A stretch of DNA of 64,000 nucleotides from JAUILA01 sp050289805 (GCA_050289805.1 JBNKGL010000015.1:36968-100967); one strand, 5' to 3'; shown: positions 16,927-25,404, counted from the stretch's first letter. Notes: generated from the sequence alone by a model not told the origin. Numbers and translations: made by a program.

Positions 16927-16953
16927 CTTTGAATTGATTTCATAGTTTAGGTA

Positions 16954-16979
16954 AAAAGGGCCCGTGGTTGGGCCTTTTT
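16954..16979 (-). terminator. Terminator directly after sod
   Basis: An 11-bp stem with one G-U pair around a GTGGTT loop (AAAAAGGGCCC / GGGCCTTTTTT). It is A/T-flanked on both sides, so it can work in both directions. It begins one base after the sod stop codon. Confidence 0.75.
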
Positions 16980-17585
16980 TTATTTACCTTCTTCAAACCG
17001 GCGTGCTACTTCACTCCAGTTGATCACATTATAGAAAGATGAAATATAATCCGGTCTTCTGTTCTGATAATGCAGGTAATAAGCATGTTCCCACACATCA
17101 ATTCCGAGTATAGGATAACCTCCGCAGCCCACACCAGGCATCAGTGTATTGTCCTGATTGGGAGTTGAGCAAATTTCAACTTTTCCACCAGGGTGAACAC
17201 AAAGCCACGCCCAGCCTGAGCCGAAACGGGTGGCGGCAGCAGCTGAAAACTTCTCTTTGAATCCGTCAAAGGATCCGAAGGCAGTATTGATAGCCTCTGC
17301 AAGTGCTCCGGTGGGCTGTCCGCCACCATCGGGAGACATTACTTTCCAGAAAAGATCGTGATTATAATATCCACCACCATTATTACGTACCGCTGTGTTA
17401 TCGCTGTGATCTTTCAGCAGGTCTTCAATAGACTTGCCTTCCATGTCGGTTCCGGCAACCGCGTCATTTAATTTGCTGGTATAACCGGCGTGATGCTTAC
17501 CATGATGAATTTCCATGGTGCGCGCATCAATATTTGGTTCCAATGCATCAAATGCGTATGGAAGATTGGGTAATTCAAACGACAT
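16980..17585 (-). CDS. Superoxide dismutase (Mn/Fe family)
   Basis: 201 residues from ATG at 17585 (MSFELPNLPYAFDAL); an in-frame ATG at 17612 adds nine residues that homologues lack. Converts superoxide to oxygen and hydrogen peroxide in the cytosol. Metal ligands: His in MEIHHGKHH, His in YYNHDLFW, and the Asp and His in DVWEHAYYLHYQNRRPDYI. RNNGGGYYNH (Gly at the outer-sphere site) together with the Gln of TPNQDN points to the Mn-type or cambialistic form rather than the Fe-type. Single gene with double terminators; a hairpin lies in the leader. Confidence 0.95.
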   Translation of the reverse strand: MSFELPNLPYAFDALEPNIDARTMEIHHGKHHAGYTSKLNDAVAGTDMEGKSIEDLLKDHSDNTAVRNNGGGYYNHDLFWKVMSPDGGGQPTGALAEAINTAFGSFDGFKEKFSAAAATRFGSGWAWLCVHPGGKVEICSTPNQDNTLMPGVGCGGYPILGIDVWEHAYYLHYQNRRPDYISSFYNVINWSEVARRFEEGK

Positions 17586-17617
17586 AATATATCTGATTTT
17601 ATTGTTGAACATCTATG

Positions 17618-17633
17618 AAGGCCGGAGCCTTCG
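17618..17633 (-). promoter_or_regulatory. UNCG-type hairpin in the sod leader
   Basis: Read on the minus strand, GAAGGC-UCCG-GCCUUC is a perfect 6-bp stem closed by a C(UCCG)G tetraloop of the very stable UNCG class, 33 nt before the start codon. A TAACTTAG box (one mismatch to the -7 consensus, 17644-17651) would place the start site just upstream of it. It may protect the mRNA 5' end. Confidence 0.5.
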
Positions 17634-17693
17634 TTAAGGATTACTAAGTTACGTGTTTACACACTTGAATAAAATTCTGTGACCCAAAAAAAG

Positions 17694-18140
17694 CTAATCT
17701 CTTAACTTCTTAAAGAACTGTTTCACCATTTGTGAAGACTCTTCCTCAAACGGCCCCCTGATGACTTCTGTTCGGGGATGGATCAGGCCCGGATTGAGCG
17801 AAATATATCCTCTTTTATCATCGGAAGCGGCGTATACAAGCTTCTTGAGCTGGGCCCAATACAAAGCTCCGGCACACATGCCGCAAGGCTCAAGGGTCAC
17901 ATAAAGAGAACAGTCTGTGAGGTATTTTGTTCCGAGATAATGCGTTGCCGATGTGATGGCCAGCATTTCAGCATGCGCTGTGGGATCATTCAGTTTTTCC
18001 GTCTGATTGTATGCCCGGGCGATAATTCGGTTCCCGGCCACCATAACGGCACCAACAGGAATTTCCCCCTCCTCTTCAGCCCGTCGTGCAAGCTTCATGG
18101 CCTCATTCATAAAATACTCATCGGTAAGTATTCCGTCCAT
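17694..18140 (-). CDS. tadA: tRNA(adenosine-34) deaminase
   Basis: 148 residues. Converts A34 to inosine in tRNA-Arg(ACG). Zinc-deaminase motifs HAEMLAI (His and catalytic Glu) and PCGMCAGAL (two Cys ligands) have the spacing and wording of TadA rather than guanine or cytosine deaminase. N-terminal DEYFMNEAMKLARRAEEEGEIPVGAVMV is also typical. Starts 1 bp after the stop of the secreted-protein gene, so it is co-transcribed with it. Confidence 0.94.
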   Translation of the reverse strand: MDGILTDEYFMNEAMKLARRAEEEGEIPVGAVMVAGNRIIARAYNQTEKLNDPTAHAEMLAITSATHYLGTKYLTDCSLYVTLEPCGMCAGALYWAQLKKLVYAASDDKRGYISLNPGLIHPRTEVIRGPFEEESSQMVKQFFKKLRD

Positions 18141-18141
18141 A

Positions 18142-18687
18142 CTATTTCACCTTAACACTTTGCATAATGGCCGCTGCATTTGCCGTCCATTGATCTTTAA
18201 TCTGAACCGGACACTGAAATGTGAATACATAGGTCTGCATGTCCTTGATAAGGTACATCACATAATTGTAATTCCGGATTGCCTGCCTGTTTTCGAGACT
18301 TTCTTCAGGGTTTATGCGCGAGTCAAACTCAAAAACAATGAAATCATCACCGTTGATCGTTTCAATCGCCTCTTTCGTGAATTCAACCCTGTCGTATAAA
18401 TTCATAATGCTCGACTTAAAAAATTCCTTGGCGATGGGTGTATCGGAAGACCTCCATTGCGTCGCTGAAATCTTAACACTGATATCTGCCAGTCGCTGAC
18501 TATTCGTGTAAGCGCCCAACGGCCTGCGGACAGAAGGATAGCGCTGGGCGATATCCTGTGGTGTCATTTCATAAAAATCTTCAGGGATTGACATACTAAT
18601 GTTCTCGCCCACCTTGATCTTGTTCCATTTCCCTTCCTGGAGGAAAGGACTGAACACCAGCACAAGGACTATAAAAAACTTGGTCAT
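18142..18687 (-). CDS. Secreted hypothetical protein (PsbP/DcrB-like fold possible)
   Basis: 181 residues. A short signal peptide (MTKFFIVLVLVFSPFLQ) precedes a mature domain that starts WNKIKVGENISMSIPEDF and ends MYLIKDMQTYVFTFQCP plus a C-terminal helix (WTANAAAIMQSVKV). This pattern resembles PsbP/DcrB or DUF1795 proteins, which bind small partners in the periplasm or outer membrane. I am not sure of the family. It leads a two-gene operon with tadA. Confidence 0.8.
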   Translation of the reverse strand: MTKFFIVLVLVFSPFLQEGKWNKIKVGENISMSIPEDFYEMTPQDIAQRYPSVRRPLGAYTNSQRLADISVKISATQWRSSDTPIAKEFFKSSIMNLYDRVEFTKEAIETINGDDFIVFEFDSRINPEESLENRQAIRNYNYVMYLIKDMQTYVFTFQCPVQIKDQWTANAAAIMQSVKVK

Positions 18688-18713
18688 ACAGATTTGCTAA
18701 ATTTTATAAATCT

Positions 18714-18744
18714 TTTTCCGGCAAAATTAATACGGTTAACTTTG
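18714..18744 (+). promoter_or_regulatory. aspS promoter (-7 TAACTTTG)
   Basis: TAACTTTG at 18737-18744 matches TAnnTTTG exactly and a TTTT at 18714-18717 lies 19 bp upstream in the -33 place. The -7 box ends 26 bp before the aspS ATG. Confidence 0.7.
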
Positions 18745-18754
18745 ACCTTCCAAA
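18722..18754 (-). promoter_or_regulatory. Promoter of the 18687/tadA operon (-7 TAATTTTG)
   Basis: On the minus strand, TAATTTTG (18722-18729) is an exact -7 match with TTTG (18751-18754) 21 bp upstream. It overlaps the divergent aspS promoter, so the two cannot be used by polymerase at the same moment. Confidence 0.6.
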
Positions 18755-18770
18755 AATAAGAAAGATATCC

Positions 18771-20537
18771 ATGCTCAGATCACATACTTGCGGAGAATTA
18801 CGAATGGAACATGTCGGACAGGACGTTATCCTTACCGGATGGGTGCAGCGCATCCGGGATAAAGGCGGTCTTATCTGGATCGATCTCCGCGATAAATACG
18901 GAATTACACAGCTTTTATTTGAGGAAGGGTCAACACCTCCTGAAATTATTGATATCGCCACGTCGCTGGGTCGGGAATATGTCATCCAGGCGTCGGGCCA
19001 TGTGGTGGAACGGGTAAGTAAAAATGATAAGATCCCTACCGGCGATATTGAAATTAAAGTTTCAAAACTGTCAGTTTTGAATGCTGCGAAAACGCCTCCT
19101 TTTACCATCGAGGATGAAACAGATGGCGGCGATGATCTTCGGATGAAATACCGGTATCTGGATCTGAGACGGAAAACCGTGAGAGAAAAGCTGCAGCTCC
19201 GCCACAGGCTTATGCGTGAAACACGTAACTACCTGGACACTGCAGACTTCATTGAGGTTGAAACTCCGGTCCTGATAAAGTCCACCCCGGAGGGAGCCCG
19301 CGACTTTGTGGTGCCTTCACGCATGAATCCCGGTGAATTTTATGCATTACCCCAGTCACCGCAAACCTTCAAACAGCTTTTAATGGTATCAGGGTTTGAC
19401 CGTTACTATCAGCTCGTCAAATGTTTTCGTGACGAAGACCTGAGGGCAGACCGTCAGCCGGAATTTACACAGATTGACTGCGAAATGTCGTTTGTGGAGC
19501 GGGAAGATATTCTGAATACGTTTGAAGGACTGATCCGTCACCTCTTTAAAACAGTTAAGAAAGTCGACATCGGCGATGTTCCCAGAATTCAGTATGACGA
19601 TGCCATGCGTATGTACGGATCCGATAAGCCGGACATCCGTTTCGGAATGTCGTTTCATGAATTAAATGATGTGGCGCAGGGCAAGGGTTTCAACGTTTTC
19701 GACCAGGCCGAGCTTGTGGTAGGAATTTGCGCCCCGAATTGCGCTGAGTATACACGAAAACAGCTGGATGCCCTCACAGACTTTGTACGGAAGCCCCAGA
19801 TTGGCGCCAAGGGATTGGTCTATGTGAAATATAATGAAGACGGGACATTCAAATCTTCTGTCGATAAATTTTACAATGAAGAGGATCTGAAAAAATGGGC
19901 TGAAAGAATGAGTGCCAAACCGGGTGACCTCATGCTGGTCCTCTCGGGTGATACCAATCCAACACGAAAGGCGCTGAACGAACTCCGCCTGCACATGGGC
20001 AACGAGCTCGGACTGAGAAACAAAGATGAATTCAAAGTATTGTGGGTCCTTGATTTTCCCTTGCTGGAGTGGGATGAAGAAACGAATCGATACCATGCCA
20101 TGCATCATCCGTTTACTTCTCCGCGTCCGGAAGACCGTGAAAAAATGATTTCAGATCCCGGAAGTGTTAAGGCCAATGCCTATGACCTGGTTATTAACGG
20201 GGTAGAAATAGGGGGTGGTTCTATACGAATTCATGATCGGGAGCTGCAGCAGGAAATGTTCAAAATATTGGGCTTTACCGAGGAGGAAGCGAAAAAGCAG
20301 TTTGGCTTCTTAATGGATGCCTTTGAATTCGGGGCACCTCCACATGGAGGGATTGCTTTCGGTTTCGACCGCCTGTGTGCGACATTTGGCGGATCAGACT
20401 CCATCCGGGATTACATTGCATTCCCTAAAAATAATTCGGGGCGTGATGTTATGATAGATTCACCCAGCACGATCAGTGATGAACAGCTCAAAGAATTGTC
20501 GCTGAATGTAGTTCTGAACCGTACTGAGAATAAATAA
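18771..20537 (+). CDS. aspS: Aspartate-tRNA ligase
   Basis: 588 residues, full bacterial length. N-terminal OB anticodon domain (HTCGELRMEHVGQDVILTGWVQRIRDKGG), class II catalytic core with motif 2 (RCF-type VKCFRDEDLRADRQPEFTQ), the bacterial GAD insertion near 280-420, and motif 3 GIAFGFDRL near 540. The active-site sequence PQSPQTFKQLLM is typical. Charges tRNA-Asp. Followed by a hairpin terminator. Confidence 0.98.
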   Translation: MLRSHTCGELRMEHVGQDVILTGWVQRIRDKGGLIWIDLRDKYGITQLLFEEGSTPPEIIDIATSLGREYVIQASGHVVERVSKNDKIPTGDIEIKVSKLSVLNAAKTPPFTIEDETDGGDDLRMKYRYLDLRRKTVREKLQLRHRLMRETRNYLDTADFIEVETPVLIKSTPEGARDFVVPSRMNPGEFYALPQSPQTFKQLLMVSGFDRYYQLVKCFRDEDLRADRQPEFTQIDCEMSFVEREDILNTFEGLIRHLFKTVKKVDIGDVPRIQYDDAMRMYGSDKPDIRFGMSFHELNDVAQGKGFNVFDQAELVVGICAPNCAEYTRKQLDALTDFVRKPQIGAKGLVYVKYNEDGTFKSSVDKFYNEEDLKKWAERMSAKPGDLMLVLSGDTNPTRKALNELRLHMGNELGLRNKDEFKVLWVLDFPLLEWDEETNRYHAMHHPFTSPRPEDREKMISDPGSVKANAYDLVINGVEIGGGSIRIHDRELQQEMFKILGFTEEEAKKQFGFLMDAFEFGAPPHGGIAFGFDRLCATFGGSDSIRDYIAFPKNNSGRDVMIDSPSTISDEQLKELSLNVVLNRTENK

Positions 20538-20546
20538 ACAATTGAT

Positions 20547-20580
20547 GATGCCGGTTTCAGACTGAATCGGCATCTTCATT
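20547..20580 (+). terminator. Terminator after aspS
   Basis: GATGCCG (20547-20553) and CGGCATC (20568-20574) pair perfectly; the 14-nt loop can fold further. A T-rich stretch (TTCATTTCTG) follows. It begins 9 bp after the aspS stop and ends 12 bp before the bioF start. Confidence 0.55.
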
Positions 20581-20591
20581 TCTGATATATT

Positions 20592-21656
20592 TTGGCCCCC
20601 ATCTCAAAATACCATCGTGTCTTGCCGGAGATTCAGGGATTGATCGATTTTTCATCAAACGATTACCTGGGCCTCGCACAGTCGGCAATATTTACTGAAT
20701 CCCAGGGAGCACATGGATCAACGGGGTCAAGATTGCTCACCGGAAATTCCCCGGAAGCAATGGAGACTGAAGAATTCCTGGCAAACCTTTGGTCTCAGGA
20801 AGGTGTACTTATTTTCCCATCCGGATATATGGCCAACCTCGGCTTACTATCTGCCGTTCCGGGAAGGCATGATACAATTCTCTACGACAGCCTGTCCCAC
20901 GCCTGCATCAAAGACGGCGTTCGGCTTTCCCTGGCCAAAGGTTCCTCTTTCCGGCACAATGATCTACTGCACCTTGAATCACAATTAAAAAAATCGACGG
21001 GACAAACCTATGTGGTTGTGGAATCGGTGTATTCGATGGACGGTGACCAGGCACCCCTGAAAGAGATCGAACATCTTTGCCGTCAATTCGATGCCAGGCT
21101 GATTGTGGACGAGGCCCATGCTACCGCAATAGCCGGCAGAAACGGCGGGGGCATTACGGAAGTAGAACAAATAAACTTTTTCGCGCGCGTTAATACTTTT
21201 GGAAAAGGCCTTGGTCTTCACGGCGCCTCAGTATGCGGATCTGCCTGGCTTAAGGATTACCTCGTAAACAACAGTCGCCCGTTCATTTTTACAACTGCCC
21301 CGCCTCCCCGACTGTTCATTCAGATCCGGGAAGCATTCGACTACATTAGTTCAAATCAGGAATTAAAGCTAAAGCTGTATGAAAATGTAGAATGGTTTAT
21401 TCAGAAGAGTGCTGAAATTGACAACCACCACGCTACGGTACTGAAAGGACAGCATGCCATTCAGGCCGTTGTAATACCAGGTGCAGAACGGGTGCGAAAG
21501 GCGGCTAAAGATATTCAGTCTGCGGGATACGATGTACGCCCTATCCTTCCTCCAACAGTTCGGGAAGGAACAGAACGTCTGCGAATTTGCCTTCACAGTT
21601 TTAACACAAAAGAAGAAATTGAAGGTCTTATTTCAATACTAAAAAATATACTATGA
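20592..21656 (+). CDS. bioF: 8-amino-7-oxononanoate synthase family (AONS)
   Basis: 354 residues from TTG at 20592; an in-frame stop lies just upstream and no ATG occurs until residue 56, which would remove conserved sequence. PLP-dependent alpha-oxoamine synthase: substrate region IDFSSNDYLGLA at 18-29, GSTGSRLLTGN near 43-53, the Asp of DEAHATAIAGRNG, and the PLP lysine in NTFGKGLGLHGAS. About 25 N-terminal residues shorter than E. coli BioF. Condenses pimeloyl-ACP/CoA with alanine in biotin synthesis; bioD lies at 39282, not adjacent. A 2-amino-3-ketobutyrate ligase role is less likely given the short length. The 4-bp overlap with the nucleoside hydrolase suggests coupling. Confidence 0.87.
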   Translation: MAPISKYHRVLPEIQGLIDFSSNDYLGLAQSAIFTESQGAHGSTGSRLLTGNSPEAMETEEFLANLWSQEGVLIFPSGYMANLGLLSAVPGRHDTILYDSLSHACIKDGVRLSLAKGSSFRHNDLLHLESQLKKSTGQTYVVVESVYSMDGDQAPLKEIEHLCRQFDARLIVDEAHATAIAGRNGGGITEVEQINFFARVNTFGKGLGLHGASVCGSAWLKDYLVNNSRPFIFTTAPPPRLFIQIREAFDYISSNQELKLKLYENVEWFIQKSAEIDNHHATVLKGQHAIQAVVIPGAERVRKAAKDIQSAGYDVRPILPPTVREGTERLRICLHSFNTKEEIEGLISILKNIL

Positions 21657-22591
21657 TCATCAGAAGGTTCTTTCTCCTAACACTTTCACTGGTTATTTCA
21701 GGTTGTTATGTATTCGGTCAGCAAAAAGTTTGGCTCGATACAGATACGGGAAATGAAATGGATGATCTCTATGCGCTTGTCCGGCTTGTTCTTGACCCGG
21801 ATATTCATGTAACGGGTATCAGTTCGGCCCACTTCAACAATCCCGATCTTCTGGTTTTTGACAAATGGAATGCGTATGATTCGAAAACGCTGAATACGGT
21901 AAAAGAAAGTCAGCGGCTAAATGAAGAGCTCATTTCTGCCATGCAAATCACCGACATTCCACTCCCCCTGGGTGCAGACCGCCAGATTGGCCGTGCATGG
22001 GGCCAGCAGGATCCGCGTGATTCACCAGCGGTTCGTGAGTTGATTCATCAGGTGAAGACACTTAAGGATGATGAGTATCTGGATGTATTAACGCTCGGAG
22101 CATTAACAAATATTGCCTCGGCCGTGATCATCGCCCCTGAAATCCTCCCCAGAATACGGGTTTTCAGCCTTGGCGCAAGATATAATCCCCGTACGCAGGC
22201 GTGGAATAAGAATGAATTCAACATCCGTAATGACCTGAATGCGTTCGACTACCTCCTGAACCTTGAGGATTTTGATTTCACGGTAATGCCGTTGGATGCT
22301 GCCTTTCCATTGCAATTTGACAGGGAAATTACCTACGAGGAACTGGATGAAACCATACCCGTCGAGAAAATCCTGGCCGATCGCTGGCGCATTCACAATC
22401 CCCAGGACAAAAAGAGGATCATGTGGGACCTCGCCCTTGTAGAAGCGTATCTGAACCCCGGATTTGCGGAAATTGTTGTAGCGAACACGCCTCCCGAAAA
22501 TACGGCAGGAACTGTCAAAGTTTATACCCGCATCGATGAGAATAAACTCACCGCTGATTTTTGGATGACCCTTAGGGCCAATCGAAATTAG
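21653..22591 (+). CDS. Exported inosine-uridine-preferring nucleoside hydrolase family protein
   Basis: 312 residues. N-terminal signal with a possible lipobox (VISGC, Cys18). The IUNH calcium motif appears as DTDTGNEMDDLYA near 29-41, followed by VTGISSAHFNNPD. Later LTLGALTNIASA is the conserved substrate-loop region. The C-terminal Asp ligand is in IMWDLALVEAYLNP. Hydrolyses the N-glycosidic bond of nucleosides; this copy is exported, as in many Bacteroidota, and may salvage nucleosides in the periplasm. Overlaps bioF by 4 bp. A short GC hairpin (TTCCCC/GGGGAA, 22618-22636) follows. Confidence 0.87.
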   Translation: MIIRRFFLLTLSLVISGCYVFGQQKVWLDTDTGNEMDDLYALVRLVLDPDIHVTGISSAHFNNPDLLVFDKWNAYDSKTLNTVKESQRLNEELISAMQITDIPLPLGADRQIGRAWGQQDPRDSPAVRELIHQVKTLKDDEYLDVLTLGALTNIASAVIIAPEILPRIRVFSLGARYNPRTQAWNKNEFNIRNDLNAFDYLLNLEDFDFTVMPLDAAFPLQFDREITYEELDETIPVEKILADRWRIHNPQDKKRIMWDLALVEAYLNPGFAEIVVANTPPENTAGTVKVYTRIDENKLTADFWMTLRANRN

Positions 22592-22749
22592 GGTTCTGTG
22601 AACACAGACCACCCCAATTCCCCTATTGTTGGGGAAGAAAATATTTTGAGCGGACAACCCCTAAATCGCGCGTCAATTATTTTGGCTAATCCATTCGAAA
22701 TACAATTCCCGGATTGTTACTATATTGAAAGAACTAAACCACAATCCAA

Positions 22750-23265
22750 ATGAAAATCCGACACGCACTACTCTTACTTTTATTTTCCGCCATACTGTTG
22801 ATCGCAGCAACATTTACCGGAAAACAGAAGCCACTTTCGCCCCGATTCAACCATGTCATGCTCTACGTATCCGATATTGAGGCTTCCATAGATTTCTACA
22901 CAAAGGCTTTTGACCTTGAGGTGACGCAGCGCATCACTGCCCTCAACGTAAAGCAGCCGGATGGTACCGTGATCACCAACTCGGTCAATATGGCCTTTCT
23001 GAAATTTCCCGGACAGAACTTCGTCCTCGAAATAGCAGAACGATCTGTTGAAGACAATGGAATTTCTCCGTTTTATCAGCATGTCGGCGTGGATGTTAAA
23101 GATATTGACGCAGCCGCCAGGCGGGTATTGGATGCCGGCGGAACCGATTACACAGGTATCAGATTTGTGAGTACCAATGTGAACAGCTCTGCGAAAAATG
23201 CATTCTTCAAAGGCCCTGATGGAGAATCGATTGAATTAATGGAAATGATTTCCGGAGAATTTTAA
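22750..23265 (+). CDS. Exported VOC (glyoxalase/dioxygenase-fold) protein
   Basis: 171 residues. A signal or anchor (residues 4-23) precedes a two-module VOC fold. Putative metal ligands: His of FNHVMLYVSD, Glu of VLEIAER, His of YQHVGVDVKD and Glu of ESIELMEM. All four are present, so a catalytic metal site is possible. An export signal on a VOC protein is unusual. The next gene starts 3 bp downstream, so the two likely share a transcript. Confidence 0.85.
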   Translation: MKIRHALLLLLFSAILLIAATFTGKQKPLSPRFNHVMLYVSDIEASIDFYTKAFDLEVTQRITALNVKQPDGTVITNSVNMAFLKFPGQNFVLEIAERSVEDNGISPFYQHVGVDVKDIDAAARRVLDAGGTDYTGIRFVSTNVNSSAKNAFFKGPDGESIELMEMISGEF

Positions 23266-23268
23266 CCC

Positions 23269-24273
23269 ATGAAGATAAACCTCTTCAACCTTGCATCAAT
23301 CTTCCTGATTGCCATTGTTGGCTGTAAAAATCAGGCGCCGGAAACTGAAGCCGCGAGCAACACTGCTGCTGTTGAATATCAGTTTGTCCAAACCTGGCCA
23401 GACCTCCCGGATTCGATTCAGCTGGGAAATCCTACCGGCCTGGATATCGACAGTCATGGCCATCTCTTTGTCTTTCATCGTGCCGGGCGTGAATGGTCTG
23501 ATCCGTTTCCTGACGATCCAATTTCCCGGCCAACCATCCTGATGCTTGATGCTGAATCGGGCAAATTGATTTCATCCTGGGGTGCAGATCTTTTTATTAT
23601 GCCGCACGGACTTACCGTAGACGCTGAAAATAATGTCTGGGTGACAGATGTAGGCCGGCATCAGATTCTGAAGTTCAGTCATGACGGTGAATTACTGATG
23701 TCGCTGGGAGAGGAACGTGTTCACGGTACCGACTCGGGTCATTTTCATCTGCCAACAGATATTGCCTTTGCCCCGGATGGCAATGTCTACATTAGCGATG
23801 GTTATGGTAACAGCAGGGTCATCGTCTTTGATCCATCCGGAAAATACCTGTTTGAATGGGGTATTTATGGTGATCTTCCCGGTCAGTTCGATACACCCCA
23901 CGGCATCGATATTGATACGGAAGGAAATGTGTATGTCGCAGATCGGGAAAATAACAGGGTTCAGCAATTCAATGCTCAGGGAGAGTTTATTAAGCTCTGG
24001 CAGAATGAAGAAGGGGAACAATTATATTCGGTCGTCACCGGAAAAAATAATAACGTGTTCGGAATTGATTATCATGTACTGGCAGAAAGTATCGTAAAAG
24101 GCTCAGACATTATTCACCTCAAAGAATTGGAATTGGTCAACAGGTATGGAAGAAATGGAAACTATGATGGTGAGATAGCACGCTATCATGACATTACCAT
24201 CGATGATAAGGGCAACCTCTACCTGGGTGATATCCTTGAAAATACCATTCAGAAATTCGAATCACTGAAGTAA
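23269..24273 (+). CDS. NHL-repeat lipoprotein, peptidylglycine alpha-amidating-lyase-like
   Basis: 334 residues. Lipobox VGC (Cys19) after a short signal. A six-bladed NHL beta-propeller with repeats such as NPTGLDIDSHGHLFV, MPHGLTVDAENNVWVTDVGRHQI, LPTDIAFAPDGNVYISDGYGNSRV and TPHGIDIDTEGNVYVADRENNRVQ. The arrangement, with conserved His at the start of repeats and Asp/Arg inside, resembles the lyase half of peptidylglycine amidating monooxygenase (PAL), but the true substrate in bacteria is unknown. Its 3' end overlaps the convergent isochorismatase gene by 12 bp. Confidence 0.86.
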   Translation: MKINLFNLASIFLIAIVGCKNQAPETEAASNTAAVEYQFVQTWPDLPDSIQLGNPTGLDIDSHGHLFVFHRAGREWSDPFPDDPISRPTILMLDAESGKLISSWGADLFIMPHGLTVDAENNVWVTDVGRHQILKFSHDGELLMSLGEERVHGTDSGHFHLPTDIAFAPDGNVYISDGYGNSRVIVFDPSGKYLFEWGIYGDLPGQFDTPHGIDIDTEGNVYVADRENNRVQQFNAQGEFIKLWQNEEGEQLYSVVTGKNNNVFGIDYHVLAESIVKGSDIIHLKELELVNRYGRNGNYDGEIARYHDITIDDKGNLYLGDILENTIQKFESLK

Positions 24274-24810
24274 ATCATCGGTTGTTATGATCTCAGCGAA
24301 CTCCCCGGAAAGATTTGCCAGTTCAATATCATGGACCAGCTGAGCATCATAAATCCGGTCTCTGTACTTCTTCGCAAAAGCGGCTGTAGCATCTGAAACA
24401 ACGATCACCTGAAAGCCGATATTCGCAGCCATCCGCACCGAGGAAGAGATGCAATGTTCTGTTGTAAGTCCAACGATGACCAGTTGATTAATCTTCAATG
24501 CCTTCAATCTATCCTCCAGGTCGGTACCGACAAATGCACTGTTCACATTCTTTTCGATCACCGGCTCTTCCGAAACCGGTGCCACTACAGATTTGATCTC
24601 ATTTCCAGGCTTCCCCGGCGCCAATGGTGAATCAGCGTTAACTGAATTATGCTTTACATGGAAAACAGGCCACCCGGACTCCCTCCAGAAATGAAGTAAA
24701 CGTTCCATATTGGTCTCTGCGCCTGAGTTATTCCGCTGACCGCCGTAATAATCATATTCATCCAGTCCGTCCTGAACATCAATCAGCAATAAGGCTGCAT
24801 GATCGGCCAT
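24262..24810 (-). CDS. Isochorismatase-family cysteine hydrolase
   Basis: 182 residues, cytosolic. Catalytic triad of the family: Asp of LLLIDVQDGL, Lys of VIEKNVNSAFVGTDLEDRL and Cys of GLTTEHCISSSVRMAANIGF. The last motif, with TTEHC, is like nicotinamidase-related hydrolases. Substrate uncertain: amide or isochorismate-type compound. The TfoX-like gene lies 5 bp upstream in the same direction. Confidence 0.9.
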   Translation of the reverse strand: MADHAALLLIDVQDGLDEYDYYGGQRNNSGAETNMERLLHFWRESGWPVFHVKHNSVNADSPLAPGKPGNEIKSVVAPVSEEPVIEKNVNSAFVGTDLEDRLKALKINQLVIVGLTTEHCISSSVRMAANIGFQVIVVSDATAAFAKKYRDRIYDAQLVHDIELANLSGEFAEIITTDDLLQ

Positions 24811-24815
24811 CCTTT

Positions 24816-25154
24816 CTATAGTTGTTTGTTAAATTCCAGGGCCTTTTCTATCCAGAAATCCAGATCGTCGTCGGCATCAAACCCGTCCGGATCAATAAAA
24901 AGAAATCCCCTCATGCTCTTCCCTGTAAAATCCATTTCACGGCTTCCCCGCTTGAAGAGCAACTGGTCATGGGATGCCTTTCCCACCCTGATCATCAAAC
25001 GGTCATTGCCTGTTTTTTTATCCATATCAATTCCGACGCACATCTTATCATTTACCATAAAGATGAGTCCGCCCATCATCTTTTTTTCATCGGATATTCC
25101 ATGCGGTTTCAGGCGTTGCCGCACCCGGTCTGCGAGATATTCACTAAATGCCAT
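24816..25154 (-). CDS. TfoX/Sxy N-terminal-domain protein
   Basis: 112 residues, matching a single TfoX_N domain. Features: MMGGLIFMVNDKMCVGI (conserved GG and F) and DRLMIRVGKASHDQLL. In gammaproteobacteria TfoX/Sxy with a C-terminal domain activates competence; stand-alone N-domain proteins in Bacteroidota have no settled role and are often labelled 'RNA methyltransferase-like' wrongly. Probably transcribed with the isochorismatase gene. Confidence 0.85.
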   Translation of the reverse strand: MAFSEYLADRVRQRLKPHGISDEKKMMGGLIFMVNDKMCVGIDMDKKTGNDRLMIRVGKASHDQLLFKRGSREMDFTGKSMRGFLFIDPDGFDADDDLDFWIEKALEFNKQL

Positions 25155-25375
25155 GTGTGAAAAAGTCTTTTACGAAAGGTAAAAAAAAATTTGTAATGAA
25201 TTGGCCTGCCTCCACATCAATGAAAGGTGTTATTGTCAGGTACTTACGTAACTAATGTTACCACAACAATGAAGAAAATTGTTTCACTTTGTGATAAGGA
25301 TAAAGTGATAGATTTAGTGCGAAAAAATAGCAAATTGACAGATTAAATTTAAAACAGCTATTTTAACCTACCTTC

Positions 25376-25401
25376 GTAAGAGCGCTTTCGGGCGCTCTTA
25401 C
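25376..25401 (-). terminator. Hairpin after the GMC gene
   Basis: GTAAGAGCGC (25376-25385) and GCGCTCTTAC (25392-25401) pair perfectly over 10 bp with a 6-nt loop. It begins 4 bp beyond the GMC stop codon. No U-tract follows on the minus strand, so it may stabilise the transcript rather than end it. Confidence 0.6.
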
Positions 25402-25404
25402 ATT

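Larger units (their letters stand above)
16647..16979. other. Non-coding region between sucD and sod
   Basis: 333 bp. It holds the sucD promoter (16670-16700) and two hairpins (16906-16926 and 16954-16979) after sod. The middle (16701-16900) is AT-rich; I see no credible gene or RNA in it. Confidence 0.7.
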
